A stretch of DNA of 64,000 nucleotides, from assembly GCF_038397775.1 (NCBI RefSeq), contig NZ_CP151650.1, positions 1,116,001 through 1,180,000 on the forward strand, given 5' to 3'. Of the stretch, positions 1 through 10,097 are shown piece after piece. The notes under the pieces are model-generated. The model was not told where the DNA came from. It ran no database searches and was given only the letters and a program-made list of their open reading frames with translations. Source of the stretch: Pseudomonas sp. RC10 (GTDB lineage: Bacteria; Pseudomonadota; Gammaproteobacteria; Pseudomonadales; Pseudomonadaceae). The stretch's first letter is position 1. Each line of letters opens with the position of its first letter. The translations under genes were made by a program, and so were the position numbers.

Positions 1-34
1 TCTGTTCCGGCGATTGATCGGCGGGTACGGACAT
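1..34 (-). CDS. 5' end of a leftward gene behind light-regulator boxes (partial)
   Basis: Only the first 11 codons lie in the window (MSVPADQSPEQ). The ATG at 34-32 has a GAGG Shine-Dalgarno about 7 nt upstream, and the gene runs off the left edge. The identity cannot be read from 11 residues. Two perfect TGTACA-N12-TGTACA boxes lie 24-97 nt upstream. In related Pseudomonas the genes next to the flavoprotein/TIGR02450 pair are a LitR-type MerR regulator and the photolyase phrB, so a light-regulated regulator or photolyase-linked gene is the best guess. That guess is inference from context. Confidence 0.55.
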   Translation of the reverse strand, partial: MSVPADQSPEQ

Positions 35-57
35 AGACAAACCTCGATAAACTTTCT

Positions 58-131
58 TGTACAGACTGACAGCGCTGTACAACTTCTGTTCATCATAGGT
101 TTGAGGTTGTACAAGTCAAATGATTTGTACA
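58..131 (-). promoter_or_regulatory. Two tandem LitR/PplR-type boxes (TGTACA-N12-TGTACA)
   Basis: TGTACA occurs at 58-63, 76-81, 108-113 and 126-131. The spacing within each pair is exactly 12 nt (64-75 and 114-125). This matches the direct repeat T(G/A)TACA-N12-TGTACA reported for the class II LitR protein PplR1 of P. putida. Both boxes sit upstream of the leftward gene starting at 34. Because TGTACA is palindromic the boxes read the same on both strands; orientation is assigned from the neighbouring gene. Confidence 0.8.
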
Positions 132-144
132 GGTATTGCCGACT

Positions 145-231
145 TGTAGGAGTGAGCTTGATCGCGATGCGTTATTTCAGGCGCTGCGATGCTGACTATG
201 TCGACGCCTCGCGAGCAAGCTCACTCCTACA
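145..231. repeat. REP inverted pair, GGAGTGAGCTTGCTCGCGA family
   Basis: The arms at 145-167 and 209-231 are near-perfect inverted repeats with a core reading GTAGGAGTGAGCTTG, followed by a TCGCGA. The same family recurs at 21951-22041. It lies between the light boxes and the end of the TIGR02450 gene. Confidence 0.85.
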
Positions 232-250
232 GAGAGGGAATGCTGCAAGG

Positions 251-1488
<1,238 letters not shown>

Positions 1489-1496
1489 TCAAAACC

Positions 1497-1520
1497 TGTA
1501 CAATGCTGTTTTTCGGTATA
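1497..1520 (-). promoter_or_regulatory. Near-consensus LitR/PplR box upstream of the flavoprotein operon
   Basis: On the minus strand this reads TATACC, 12 nt, TGTACA. Compared with T(G/A)TACA-N12-TGTACA it has one mismatch, in the last base of the distal half-site. The proximal TGTACA is at 1497-1502. It is the only such element in the roughly 300-nt gap 1450-1750, and nothing else is recognised there. Confidence 0.6.
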
Positions 1521-1750
1521 ACTTATCGTCCCTCGACGTTCAGGACGTTGATCGCCTCGCGATCCATCTTGAGTGTGATGTTCTTCAGTGTGACGCCTGC
1601 TCGGAATCGTTCAACTGCGCGAACGGATTAATCGAACGTACGGTTCAGAAGCCGTTCTCTATAGCGTGGCCTACTCTCCCTTCACAAGCGCGTTGTTTGT
1701 GAAGAAATAGACTACCGATTTGCGACGAACGCCACGCGAGGAAGACACTC

Positions 1751-2653
1751 ATGCACATCTTGCTGACCGGCGGTACAGGCTTGATAGGCCGTCGCCTATG
1801 CCGACACTGGCTCGATCAAGGCCATCGACTGACAGTCTGGAGCCGCAAGCCCGACGATGTGCCGCGTCTTTGCGGTGCCGGCGTGCGCGGCATCGCTCAT
1901 CCCGATGACCTTGGCAGCGAACCGGTCGATGCCGTCATCAATCTGGCCGGCGCCCCGATTGCCGACCGCCCCTGGACCCGCAAGCGCAAAATGCTGCTGT
2001 GGGACAGTCGCATCACCCTCACCGAACAACTCATCACCTGGCTTGAACGTCGCCAGCAAAAGCCCGGCGTATTGATCTCGGGATCAGCCGTGGGCTGGTA
2101 CGGCGACGGTGGTGAGCGGGAGTTGGACGAAACTTCGCAACCCGTCAGCGAAGATTTCGCCAGCCGCCTGTGCATCGCCTGGGAAGAAACGGCCCAGCGC
2201 GCCGAGGCCTTTGGCATTCGCGTGGTGTTGCTGCGAACCGGTCTGGTGCTGGCCCGCGACGGCGGCATGATGCAGCGTCTGTTGCCGCCGTTCAAAATGG
2301 GCATGGGCGGACCGATCGGGAACGGACGCCAATGGATGCCGTGGGGCCATATCGACGACCAAATCGCCGCGATTGATTTTCTGTTGAACCGAGAGGACGC
2401 ACAGGGCCCCTATAATGCCTGCGCGCCATCACCGGTTCGTAACCGTGATTTCGCCAAGACACTCGCCGGGATTCTGCACCGTCCTGCGTTCATGCCCATG
2501 CCGGCGATTGCGCTGCGGGTCCTGATGGGCGAACTGTCGATTCTGCTGTTGGGCGGCCAGCGCGCTCGCCCGAACCGGTTGCTGGAAGCCGGATTCACGT
2601 TCCGATTCACCGATCTGCACGCGGCCCTGGAAGACCTGTTGGGCCGCCACTGA
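1751..2653 (+). CDS. TIGR01777 family NAD(P)-dependent epimerase (YfcH/SulA-like)
   Basis: This is a 300-residue extended-SDR protein. The N-terminal nucleotide-binding loop is TGGTGLIG (residues 6-13), the family [14 protein letters not shown] segment reads [14 protein letters not shown] (about 62-75), and a WYGDGG motif follows at about 116. A GAGGAAG ribosome site precedes the ATG by about 7 nt. The substrate is unknown for the family. The gene is 14 nt upstream of hemH and probably in the same transcript. Confidence 0.88.
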   Translation: MHILLTGGTGLIGRRLCRHWLDQGHRLTVWSRKPDDVPRLCGAGVRGIAHPDDLGSEPVDAVINLAGAPIADRPWTRKRKMLLWDSRITLTEQLITWLERRQQKPGVLISGSAVGWYGDGGERELDETSQPVSEDFASRLCIAWEETAQRAEAFGIRVVLLRTGLVLARDGGMMQRLLPPFKMGMGGPIGNGRQWMPWGHIDDQIAAIDFLLNREDAQGPYNACAPSPVRNRDFAKTLAGILHRPAFMPMPAIALRVLMGELSILLLGGQRARPNRLLEAGFTFRFTDLHAALEDLLGRH

Positions 2654-2667
2654 CATCAAGGTGTTGC

Positions 2668-3693
2668 ATGACCGATCACGCGTTACTGCTGGTAAACCTG
2701 GGTTCGCCAGCCTCCACCGACGTTGCGGATGTTCGCCGCTACCTCAATCAGTTCCTGATGGACCCTTATGTTATCGATCTGCCGTGGCCGGTGCGCCGCT
2801 TGCTGGTGTCACTGATCCTGATCAAACGCCCGGAGCAATCGGCCCACGCCTATGCGTCGATCTGGTGGGACGAAGGCTCGCCCCTCGTTGTGTTGAGCAA
2901 GCGTCTGCAACAGGCGATGACGAAGGAATGGACCCACGGCCCGGTCGAGCTGGCGATGCGATACGGCGAGCCGTCGATTGAAACGGTATTGACCCGTCTG
3001 GCGGCGCAGGGCATCAAGAAGGTCACGCTGGCGCCGTTGTACCCGCAGTTTGCCGACAGTACGGTGACCACCGTCGTCGAAGAAGCCCGCCGTGTGATTC
3101 ACGAGAAAAAGCTGAGTTTCGAGCTGGCGCTGCTGCCGCCTTTCTTCAACCAGCCCGAGTACCTCGACGCGCTGGTGCAGAGCGTCAGGCCACATCTGGA
3201 ACAAGATTACGATCACCTTTTGCTAAGTTTTCACGGTTTGCCCGAGCGGCATATCAACAAACTCGACCCCACGGGGAGCCACTGCTTCAAGCACGGCAAC
3301 TGCTGCGAAACGGCGTCACCCGACGTGCTGGCGGTCTGTTACCGGGCTCAGTGCATGCGCTCATCGGCCGAGTTCGCCAAGCTGATGGGCATCCCCGATG
3401 GCAAATGGTCGGTGTCGTTTCAGTCACGGCTCGGACGCGCCAAATGGATCGAACCCTACACCGAAGCGCACTTGGCCGAACTGGCGGGGCAGGGCGTGAA
3501 GAAGTTGCTGGTCATGTGCCCGGCGTTTGTGGCGGACTGCATCGAGACGCTGGAAGAGATCGGCGATCGCGGGGCGGAGCAGTTCAAGGAAGCGGGGGGA
3601 GAGGAGTTGGTGCTGATCCCGTGCCTGAATGACGACCCGAACTGGGCGAAGGCGTTGAATACGCTGTGCGAGCGTGCGCCTGCGATGGTTTGA
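2668..3693 (+). CDS. hemH: Ferrochelatase
   Basis: Ferrochelatase inserts Fe2+ into protoporphyrin IX, the last step of protohaem synthesis. The 341-residue product has the N-terminal [10 protein letters not shown] segment, the active-site histidine segment [12 protein letters not shown] (about 185-196) and a conserved C-terminal [15 protein letters not shown] cysteine-rich insert ([12 protein letters not shown], then AVCYRAQC) follows the active site. Cysteines here bind a 2Fe-2S cluster in some bacterial ferrochelatases, but that is not shown for this protein. It is probably co-transcribed with the upstream epimerase gene. Confidence 0.95.
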   Translation: MTDHALLLVNLGSPASTDVADVRRYLNQFLMDPYVIDLPWPVRRLLVSLILIKRPEQSAHAYASIWWDEGSPLVVLSKRLQQAMTKEWTHGPVELAMRYGEPSIETVLTRLAAQGIKKVTLAPLYPQFADSTVTTVVEEARRVIHEKKLSFELALLPPFFNQPEYLDALVQSVRPHLEQDYDHLLLSFHGLPERHINKLDPTGSHCFKHGNCCETASPDVLAVCYRAQCMRSSAEFAKLMGIPDGKWSVSFQSRLGRAKWIEPYTEAHLAELAGQGVKKLLVMCPAFVADCIETLEEIGDRGAEQFKEAGGEELVLIPCLNDDPNWAKALNTLCERAPAMV

Positions 3694-3705
3694 GCTCGGC
3701 AGTTC

Positions 3706-3840
3706 TGTAGGAGCGTGGCTTGTCCCGCGACCGGCGGGGAACCCGCCGTAAAACCTGCCAACGCGTTATCCCTGTCATCCCGCAGACGCCGGGTTTACGA
3801 CGACTACGTCGCCGGTCGCGGGACAAGCCACGCTCCTACA
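3706..3840. repeat. REP inverted pair, GGAGCGTGGCTTGTCCCGCGA family
   Basis: The left arm starts at 3706 and the right arm ends at 3840, sharing the core GGAGCGTGGCTTGTCCCGCG. It lies between the convergent hemH and uraA genes. A second copy is at 20084-20220. Confidence 0.85.
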
Positions 3841-3859
3841 GTCATCACATGGGAAAAAA

Positions 3860-5140
3860 CTACGGCAACTGATCATCCAGATGCTTGTTCTTCCAGCTGT
3901 CATTGCCCGGCAGGATCAGGTTCAGCAGGATCGCGGTCACTGCGCACAGCGCAATGCCTTTCATGCCGAAATCGTCAGGCCCGTTGCCAGTGCCGATCAG
4001 CACGCCGCCGATGCCGAACACCAACGTGACCGAGACAATCACCAGGTTGCGCGCTTCGGCCAGATCGACCTTGTGGCGAATCAGCGTGTTCATGCCCACC
4101 GCTGCAATGGAGCCGAACAGCAAGCACAAAATCCCGCCCATGACCGGCACCGGAATGCTCTGCAACAGCGCACCGAACTTGCCGATGAACGCCAGGGCAA
4201 TGGCGAAGATCGCCGCCCAGGTCATGATTTTCGGGTTGTAGTTCTTGGTCAGCATCACCGCGCCGGTCACTTCGGCGTAGGTGGTGTTGGGCGGGCCACC
4301 AAAGGCGCCTGCGACTGTTGTCGCGATGCCGTCGCCAAGCAGCGTGCGGTGCAGGCCCGGCTTCTTCAGGTAGTCGCGACCGGTCACGCTGCCGACCGCG
4401 ATCACGCCGCCGATGTGCTCGATGGCCGGGGCCAGCGCCACAGGGACGATGAACAGAATCGCCTGCCAGTTGAATTCCGGCGCTGTGAAGTGCGGGATGT
4501 CCAGCCAGGGCGCTGCAGCAATTTTCGCTATGTCGACCACGCCGAAATAGAACGACAGCGCAAAGCCCACCAACACGCCGGAAATGATCGGCACCAGACG
4601 GAAAATGCCTTTGCCGAACACGGCAACGATCAGGGTGGTCAGCAGCGCCGCCATCGAAATTGTGATGGCCGTGTGGTACGGAATCAGCTCCGCCGCGCCG
4701 TCACCCGTACGGCCCATGGCCATGTTGGCGGCAATGGGCGCCATCGCCAAGCCGATGGAAATGATCACCGGGCCAATCACCACCGGAGGCAGTAAACGGT
4801 CGATGAACCCCGTGCCTTTGATCTTCACGGCCAGGCCGAGGAAGGTGTAGACGAAGCCCGCCGCCATCACGCCGCCCATGGTCGCCGCCAGGCCGAATTG
4901 GCCTTTGGCGAGAATGATCGGGGTGATGAACGCGAAGCTGGAGGCCAGAAAAACCGGTACCTGACGGCCCGTCACCACTTGGAAGCACAATGTGCCCAAG
5001 CCTGCCGTGAATAGCGCGACGTTAGGATCGAGGCCGGTAATCAGCGGCATCAGTACCAGCGCACCGAACGCCACGAACAGCATCTGGGCCCCCGAGAGGA
5101 TGGTGCGCCACAGTGGATCGTTGAACTCATCCTGTTTCAT
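3860..5140 (-). CDS. uraA: Uracil:proton symporter (NCS2 family)
   Basis: This 426-residue inner-membrane permease has about 14 hydrophobic segments typical of the nucleobase-ascorbate/NCS2 family. It contains the family signatures PAIEHIGGVIAVGSVTGRD (about 235-253) and GGPPNTTYAEVTGAVMLT, the latter including the substrate-binding glutamate region. Its ATG shares one base with the TGA of upp (TGATG at 5142-5138), so the two are translationally coupled and form a uracil uptake and salvage operon. The symbol rests on motif similarity to UraA and on linkage to upp. Confidence 0.92.
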   Translation of the reverse strand: MKQDEFNDPLWRTILSGAQMLFVAFGALVLMPLITGLDPNVALFTAGLGTLCFQVVTGRQVPVFLASSFAFITPIILAKGQFGLAATMGGVMAAGFVYTFLGLAVKIKGTGFIDRLLPPVVIGPVIISIGLAMAPIAANMAMGRTGDGAAELIPYHTAITISMAALLTTLIVAVFGKGIFRLVPIISGVLVGFALSFYFGVVDIAKIAAAPWLDIPHFTAPEFNWQAILFIVPVALAPAIEHIGGVIAVGSVTGRDYLKKPGLHRTLLGDGIATTVAGAFGGPPNTTYAEVTGAVMLTKNYNPKIMTWAAIFAIALAFIGKFGALLQSIPVPVMGGILCLLFGSIAAVGMNTLIRHKVDLAEARNLVIVSVTLVFGIGGVLIGTGNGPDDFGMKGIALCAVTAILLNLILPGNDSWKNKHLDDQLP

Positions 5141-5778
5141 CAGGCGTCCTTTTGTTTGGTGCCGAAAATCTTGTCACCGGCGTCGCCCAGGCCCGGAATG
5201 ATGTAGCCGTGTTCGTTCAGGCGCTGGTCGATGGACGCGGTGTAGATCTGCACGTCCGGGTGCGCTTTCTCGACGATGGCGATGCCTTCCGGCGCGGCCA
5301 CGAGGACCATGGCGCGGATGTCGCGGCAACCGGCTTTTTTCAACAGGTCGATCGTGGCGACCATCGAGCCGCCGGTGGCCAGCATCGGGTCGATGATCAG
5401 CGCCAGACGCTGGTCGATTTCCGGTGCGAGCTTTTCCAGATACGTGTGGGCTTCAAGGGTTTCCTCGTTGCGCGCTACGCCCACGGCACTGACCTTGGCG
5501 CCCGGAATCAGGCTGAGCACGCCTTCGAGCATGCCAATGCCCGCGCGCAGGATCGGCACTACGGTAATCTTCTTGCCCGCGATCTTCTCGACCTGAACGG
5601 TGCCTGCCCAACCTTCAATATCGTAGCTTTCCAGTGGCAGGTCCTTGGTCGCTTCATAGGTCAGCAACGAGCCGACTTCCTGCGCCAGTTCACGAAAATT
5701 CTTGGTGCTGATATCGGCACGGCGCATGAGGCCGAGCTTGTGACGGATCAGCGGATGGCGGATCTCACGAATGGACAT
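5140..5778 (-). CDS. upp: Uracil phosphoribosyltransferase
   Basis: Upp converts uracil and PRPP to UMP. The start is placed at the ATG giving [19 protein letters not shown], the conserved family N-terminus (212 residues); an in-frame ATG 27 nt further upstream (5805) adds a non-conserved extension. The PRPP-binding loop reads [13 protein letters not shown] (about 126-138) and the C-terminal uracil site [16 protein letters not shown] is intact. It is first in the operon with uraA. Confidence 0.93.
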   Translation of the reverse strand: MSIREIRHPLIRHKLGLMRRADISTKNFRELAQEVGSLLTYEATKDLPLESYDIEGWAGTVQVEKIAGKKITVVPILRAGIGMLEGVLSLIPGAKVSAVGVARNEETLEAHTYLEKLAPEIDQRLALIIDPMLATGGSMVATIDLLKKAGCRDIRAMVLVAAPEGIAIVEKAHPDVQIYTASIDQRLNEHGYIIPGLGDAGDKIFGTKQKDA

Positions 5779-6149
5779 AAGGGGAAGGCTCCAGCGGGCG
5801 GGCAAAAAAAACGGCTTAGATTAATCTATTACGCTGTAACTTGTCTTACCGGTTAGGTTCGCGTTTCTTACATTAATGGGACGTAGGGTCTTCACGATAA
5901 AGTCGGCGAGCGAAGGCTATGTCGCAAAACAGGTGAGGAACGGCCGGGGTCGCGGTCGACTTTAGGGGCCTAAATGAGCATTCCGAGCCTGTTTTTAACG
6001 CGGCATGGGGCGCGTTACACCGAAGGTGTCCAGCCTGCAGCCACTTTTCGTGGAGACTCTGTGCAACGTTAGTCCAGAAAAACTTGCCCTGACCTGATCC
6101 GATGCGTACCTTTGCCCGCTTTTCCTTAAGCACCCCCCTGGAGAGCGTC
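5779..6149. other. Divergent intergenic region, upp / hpt
   Basis: This 371-nt stretch between the divergent upp and hpt genes must hold both promoters. The only symmetrical element noted is the 12-bp palindrome TAGATTAATCTA at 5817-5828, about 40 nt upstream of upp. No convincing -35/-10 pair or riboswitch was recognised. Confidence 0.4.
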
Positions 6150-6707
6150 ATGTCCGCTGATCTCGATCATATCCGTCAAGTCATGCGCGAGGCTGACTGC
6201 CTGTACACGAACGACGAAGTCGAGGCGTCCATTGCCCGCGTCGGCGAGCAAATCAACAGCGTGTTGGCCGACCGCAACCCGGTCGTGTTCTGCGTGATGA
6301 ACGGCGGTCTGATCTTCGCGGGCAAGCTGCTGACCCACCTGAACTTCCCGCTGGAAGCGTCTTACCTGCACGCCACCCGCTACCGCAATGAAACCAGCGG
6401 CGGCGAGCTGTTCTGGAAGGCCAAGCCTGAAGTCTCGTTCATCGACCGTGACGTGCTGATCATCGACGACATCCTTGACGAAGGTCACACCCTGGGCGCG
6501 ATCATCGACTTCTGCAAACACGCGGGCGCCAGCGCTGTTCACACCGCTGTGCTGATCGACAAAGACCACAACCGCAAGGCGCGTCCTGACTTGAAAGCCG
6601 ATTTCGTCGGCCTGCCGTGCATCGACCGCTACATCTTCGGTTATGGCATGGATTACAAAGGCTACTGGCGCAACGCTGCCGGGATCTATGCCGTAAAAGG
6701 AATGTAA
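6150..6707 (+). CDS. hpt: Hypoxanthine-guanine phosphoribosyltransferase
   Basis: This purine salvage enzyme converts hypoxanthine or guanine plus PRPP to IMP or GMP. The start giving MSADLDHIRQVM (185 residues) is chosen because it follows a GGAGAG ribosome site and matches family length; an upstream ATG at 6102 is in frame but has no such site. The PRPP motif VLIIDDILDEGHTLG lies at about residues 101-115, and the loop GGLIFAG is also present. It is divergent from upp-uraA, so purine and pyrimidine salvage genes are neighbours. Confidence 0.93.
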   Translation: MSADLDHIRQVMREADCLYTNDEVEASIARVGEQINSVLADRNPVVFCVMNGGLIFAGKLLTHLNFPLEASYLHATRYRNETSGGELFWKAKPEVSFIDRDVLIIDDILDEGHTLGAIIDFCKHAGASAVHTAVLIDKDHNRKARPDLKADFVGLPCIDRYIFGYGMDYKGYWRNAAGIYAVKGM

Positions 6708-6727
6708 CAGACGCCCCGCTTGACCCT

Positions 6728-6812
6728 GGGAGCGAATTCATTCGCGAGACGGCCGACCAGGCGACAGATGTGCATCGCTTGTACCGACGAATCGCGAATG
6801 AATTCGCTCCCA
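6728..6812. repeat. REP inverted pair, GGAGCGAATTCATTCGCGA family
   Basis: The arms 6728-6747 and 6792-6812 are inverted copies of GGGAGCGAATTCATTCGCGA. This is the most common REP family in the window, with seven pairs. Confidence 0.88.
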
Positions 6813-6857
6813 CAGGTTATGCAGTGTTCGGCAGAAGAACGATGCTCACATGCTAGA

Positions 6858-6884
6858 GTGCCTCCCACTTTTTCCGGGAGGCAC
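6858..6884 (+). promoter_or_regulatory. Hairpin sequestering the ribosome-binding site
   Basis: GTGCCTCCC (6858-6866) and GGGAGGCAC (6876-6884) form a perfect 9-bp stem with a 9-nt loop. The 3' arm contains the GGGAGG Shine-Dalgarno of the gene starting at 6887, so folding should hide the ribosome site. Confidence 0.6.
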
Positions 6885-6886
6885 CC

Positions 6887-7375
6887 ATGACGTTCTCGTT
6901 TCGTAGTCAAGCTGCGTTGATGTTGTTGTTGTTGGCCCTGCCGCTCCCCGCTCTCGCCGAACCCATGCACGCCCAATACCTCCCGCCTGACGAACTGTCC
7001 GTGCGCGAAGGCGAGCCCGAGCAGCAGCAATTGCTGCAGATCACCGACTACACGATCGTTGTCGGCAGCCAGCGTCAATCGAATCAGCAGCCCATTCCTG
7101 TCACATCGCCCCTGAGTTTGCGCCTCAAAGGCAAACCCATGAACAAGGGCGCAACGATTTCGGAGGTGGTGATTCATTTCGACGGCGAAAGCAAAACCCT
7201 GAAAAAACCGGCCTATGACGAACCGAGCCGCACCCTGACCCTTTTCTACCCCGCCAGCCAATACCGCGTGCTGGTGGACCTGCTGCGCAACGAAAAGGTC
7301 TATTGCCAGTTCCTCAGCTACGCCAACGGCCACGTCTGGGCTGACTTGCACACCGGCAGCGTACGCGCGCGTTGA
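6887..7375 (+). CDS. Exported hypothetical protein
   Basis: This 162-residue protein has a clear Sec signal peptide (positive FRSQ, hydrophobic ALMLLLLALPLPALA, cleavage predicted after ALA near residue 24). The mature part has no motif I recognise and looks like a soluble, beta-rich periplasmic domain. The ATG is 2 nt after a 9-bp hairpin that covers its Shine-Dalgarno, which suggests regulated translation. The neighbours hpt and the PA4642-like gene keep this order in other pseudomonads, but no function follows from that. Confidence 0.75.
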   Translation: MTFSFRSQAALMLLLLALPLPALAEPMHAQYLPPDELSVREGEPEQQQLLQITDYTIVVGSQRQSNQQPIPVTSPLSLRLKGKPMNKGATISEVVIHFDGESKTLKKPAYDEPSRTLTLFYPASQYRVLVDLLRNEKVYCQFLSYANGHVWADLHTGSVRAR

Positions 7376-7443
7376 GCCAGTGGCCGGGCGAGGGGTAAAC
7401 TGCCCGCCCGTGAAAATGTCCCGCAAGTCAGTTGGAGTCAGCA

Positions 7444-7731
7444 ATGCGTAAAGATAAGAAGCAGGTGATTGGCGATGAAATCGGCGACGCCCAGATCAAG
7501 CTGTTCCTGGATTTTGAGCCGGTCGATGCCACGTCGCCATCGCTGCACAAGCTGATCAAAGGCTACCGCGGTCTGCGGGTCGATGATTTTGAGCGTTTTC
7601 TGGTGTTCTTCAAAGAAGCAGGCTACGACCTGGATGGCAAAGATGAGCACGGCAACGACTTCATTGCCTTGATCAAGGACCAACGCAACGCTCAGGACTA
7701 CATTGACCTGATCGAAAAAGCCCGCGCCTGA
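7444..7731 (+). CDS. PA4642 family small protein
   Basis: This 95-residue acidic soluble protein (MRKDKKQVIGDEIGD...) is recognised as the PA4642-type conserved family of Pseudomonas, function unknown. The start is at the ATG preceded by TTGGAG about 8 nt upstream; an in-frame upstream start at 7432 is less well placed. It has neither a signal peptide nor a membrane segment. It is followed by a strong bidirectional terminator shared with mqo. Confidence 0.8.
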   Translation: MRKDKKQVIGDEIGDAQIKLFLDFEPVDATSPSLHKLIKGYRGLRVDDFERFLVFFKEAGYDLDGKDEHGNDFIALIKDQRNAQDYIDLIEKARA

Positions 7732-7798
7732 TTTCCTGCTCTATCGTGCCTGGCAACAGACACTTGCTCTAAATACGTGTTGGCCTGACGCAGAAACC

Positions 7799-7827
7799 AA
7801 AAGCCCCGCTGCGTGGGCGGGGCTTTT
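7799..7827. terminator. Bidirectional rho-independent terminator
   Basis: The inverted repeat AAAAGCCCCGC / GCGGGGCTTTT has a short loop and T runs on both strands, between the convergent PA4642-like gene and mqo. Confidence 0.85.
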
Positions 7828-7858
7828 GGTTGTTCACAGATTCAGAAAGGGTTCTGAA

Positions 7859-9367
7859 TCACGCGAAGCTTGTTGCTGCCGGACTGTTTGGAACCAGATC
7901 CAGACTCTCGTCGCTTTCGGCGCTCACACGCTGATACAGCTGCGCGTCAGTTTCCAGCGCTTTTTCCCGAGCCGGGAAGATTTCATTCAGTTTGGCAGCC
8001 CACTCGGTTTTGGTTTTTTCCGGGAAGCAGCGTTCGATCAGGTCGAGCATGATCGAAACGGTGACCGAGGCACCTGGCGAGGCACCCAGCAACGCCGCGA
8101 GGGTACCGTCTTTGGCCGAGACCAGTTCGGTGCCGAATTGCAGAACGCCGCCTTTCTTCGGGTCCTTCTTGATGATCTGCACCCGCTGACCGGCCACTTC
8201 CAGGCGCCAGTCTTCGGCTTTCGCTTCCGGGTAGAAGCGACGCAAGGCATCCAGACGCTGTTCCATCGATTGCCGCACTTCGCTGATCAGGTACTTGGTC
8301 AGGTCCATGTTGTCGCGGGCCACGGCCAGCATCGGCGCGATGTTGGCAGCGCGAATCGACAAGGGCAGGTCCATCAGCGAGCCGTGCTTGAGGAACTTGG
8401 TGGTGAAGCCGGCGTAAGGGCCGAACAGCAGGGAGGTCTTGCCGTCGACAACGCGGGTGTCCAGGTGCGGCACGGACATCGGTGGCGAACCCACCGCAGC
8501 CTGGCTGTACACCTTGGCCTGGTGGCGCTTGACCACTTCCGGGTTGTCGCAACGCAGCCATTGGCCGCTCACCGGGAAACCGCCGAAGCCTTTGCCTTCT
8601 TCGATGCCGGACATTTGCAGCAGCGGCAATGCCGCGCCGCCAGCGCCCAGGAACACGAACTTGGCGTCGATTTCGCGGGTGCCGCCGCTGTTGACGTCCT
8701 TGATGGTCACGCTCCAGCCGTTGCCTTTACGGCTCAGGCCGGTCACGCGCTTGCAGTATTTGACCTGCGCATCGGGCGCGCTCGACAAGTGCTTGAGCAG
8801 CTGGTTGGTCAGGTTGCCGAAGTTGACGTCGGTGCCGTGCATGACACGGGTCGCGGCAATTTTCTGATCGGCAGGACGGCCGGGCATCATCAGCGGCATC
8901 CACTCGGCCAGTTTCGCCTTGTCTTCGGTGTATTCCATCGAAGAGAACGCGTGGTGCTTGCTCAGCGCCTCGAAGCGTTTTTTCAGGTAGGTCACACCTT
9001 TTTCGCCCTCGACGTAGCTCAGGTGCGGAACCGGCGTGATGAACGAGCGCGAAGAACCGAAGGTGCCCTTGCGAGCCAGGTAGGCCCAGAACTGCTTCGA
9101 GACTTCAAACTGTGTGTTGATATGAATCGCTTTTTTGGTGTCGATGGAGCCGTCCGCCGCTTCCGGCGTGTAGTTCAGCTCGCACAGGCCTGCGTGGCCG
9201 GTACCGGCGTTGTTCCAGGGGTTGGAACTCTCGGCGGCACCGGAATCCATCAGCTCGACGACCTCGACTTTCAGGCTCGGGTCGAGCTCCTTTAGCAGTA
9301 CGGCGAGGGTGGCACTCATGATGCCTGCCCCGACCAATACCACATCGACTGCTTCGTTCTGCGCCAT
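7859..9367 (-). CDS. mqo: Malate:quinone oxidoreductase
   Basis: Mqo is a membrane-associated flavoenzyme that oxidises malate to oxaloacetate with electron transfer to the quinone pool. The 502-residue product has the FAD-binding [17 protein letters not shown] near the N-terminus, then the family segments [17 protein letters not shown] (about 52-68) and [21 protein letters not shown] near the C-terminus. The start is set at [10 protein letters not shown], which follows GGAG by about 11 nt; an in-frame ATG at 9397 adds 10 non-conserved residues. Pseudomonas often carries two paralogues, and this locus corresponds by neighbourhood to the mqoB copy. Confidence 0.93.
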   Translation of the reverse strand: MAQNEAVDVVLVGAGIMSATLAVLLKELDPSLKVEVVELMDSGAAESSNPWNNAGTGHAGLCELNYTPEAADGSIDTKKAIHINTQFEVSKQFWAYLARKGTFGSSRSFITPVPHLSYVEGEKGVTYLKKRFEALSKHHAFSSMEYTEDKAKLAEWMPLMMPGRPADQKIAATRVMHGTDVNFGNLTNQLLKHLSSAPDAQVKYCKRVTGLSRKGNGWSVTIKDVNSGGTREIDAKFVFLGAGGAALPLLQMSGIEEGKGFGGFPVSGQWLRCDNPEVVKRHQAKVYSQAAVGSPPMSVPHLDTRVVDGKTSLLFGPYAGFTTKFLKHGSLMDLPLSIRAANIAPMLAVARDNMDLTKYLISEVRQSMEQRLDALRRFYPEAKAEDWRLEVAGQRVQIIKKDPKKGGVLQFGTELVSAKDGTLAALLGASPGASVTVSIMLDLIERCFPEKTKTEWAAKLNEIFPAREKALETDAQLYQRVSAESDESLDLVPNSPAATSFA

Positions 9368-10097
9368 TAACGCGTCTCCAAAAATCTGCTGCACCAAATT
9401 GACGGCATGAGATCCCGAGGTCAGTTGCCGGGGGCGGGCGGCGCGTTATCGCGCAATGCCTCGTACCACCCGACCGGGAGCGTCATGTCCGATTCTTCGC
9501 AATTTTTTGCATGTCAGCGCACGCCTTGAGAGGGCCTGGTTGATGCTTTTATGGAAAGCATGAACTCATTTTTCGGCCTGGACAGCCATTCGACCATCGT
9601 CAAGACATCCGGGGCATGCAACCAAATCCGTAGCGGACAGGCTTCAAGCTCCGGTTGTGGAGGCTGCGCGGCAGTCGGTCCTGTGCAAGGGGGCTGGGTC
9701 AGACGCTAATGGTGCATGTACAAACGCGTAACTATTCATTTGCTCGCCACACTCTTGTGAAGTTGTGAAAACCCGTTTTTTTCACGCTCTTTTGGAGACG
9801 CGAACCTCAAAAAGGGGCTGCGCGATGGCAGCTCCGACAGATCAGGTTCGGACCCAGTGTGGGCAATGGTGGGCAAGAAAGGTTCGAGTGCATCGACCAT
9901 TTCACGCTCGCAAGGCGACATACCGGGCAGCACATGTCTGTGTGGAAGGCTCTCTGTGGGCGTTACGAAGGTGCTGATTTTGTGGATCAGCGGTGCTGCG
10001 AGGCCCGATCAGGAGACGTCCTTATAATCGGGGGGAGATTATAGCGATGAAACGCGCAGAATTGATCCAGAAAAAATGAGTTTTATTTGCCGTTCGG
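9368..10097. other. 730-nt stretch with no convincing gene
   Basis: It holds the mqo promoter region and two small palindromes: ATGCTTT/AAAGCAT at 9543-9561 and TATAATC/GATTATA at 10023-10043. The second has a G-rich loop that could act as Shine-Dalgarno for a 10-codon ORF at 10047-10079 (MKRAELIQKK). Overlapping ORFs of 60-70 codons on both strands (9736-9977) show no family resemblance and no good ribosome site. Confidence 0.5.

Noticed and set aside
6202..6207. TGTACA within hpt (and another at 62503-62508 within the hydrolase gene)
   Set aside because: Inside coding sequence and without a partner at N12; considered chance occurrences.
7826..9295. Long open frame (489 codons) on the plus strand opposite mqo
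   Set aside because: It is antisense to a clearly recognisable enzyme, has low-complexity Arg/His/Gln-rich translation and no ribosome site. It is a by-product of GC-rich codon use.
9717..9722. TGTACA in the gap upstream of mqo
   Set aside because: No second half-site at 12 nt on either side and no nearby start codon in the right place. A single hexamer is expected by chance in 64 kb.
9736..9977. Overlapping 60-70 codon open frames on both strands
   Set aside because: No ribosome sites, no signal peptide or motif, and each would exclude the other. Left as noncoding.
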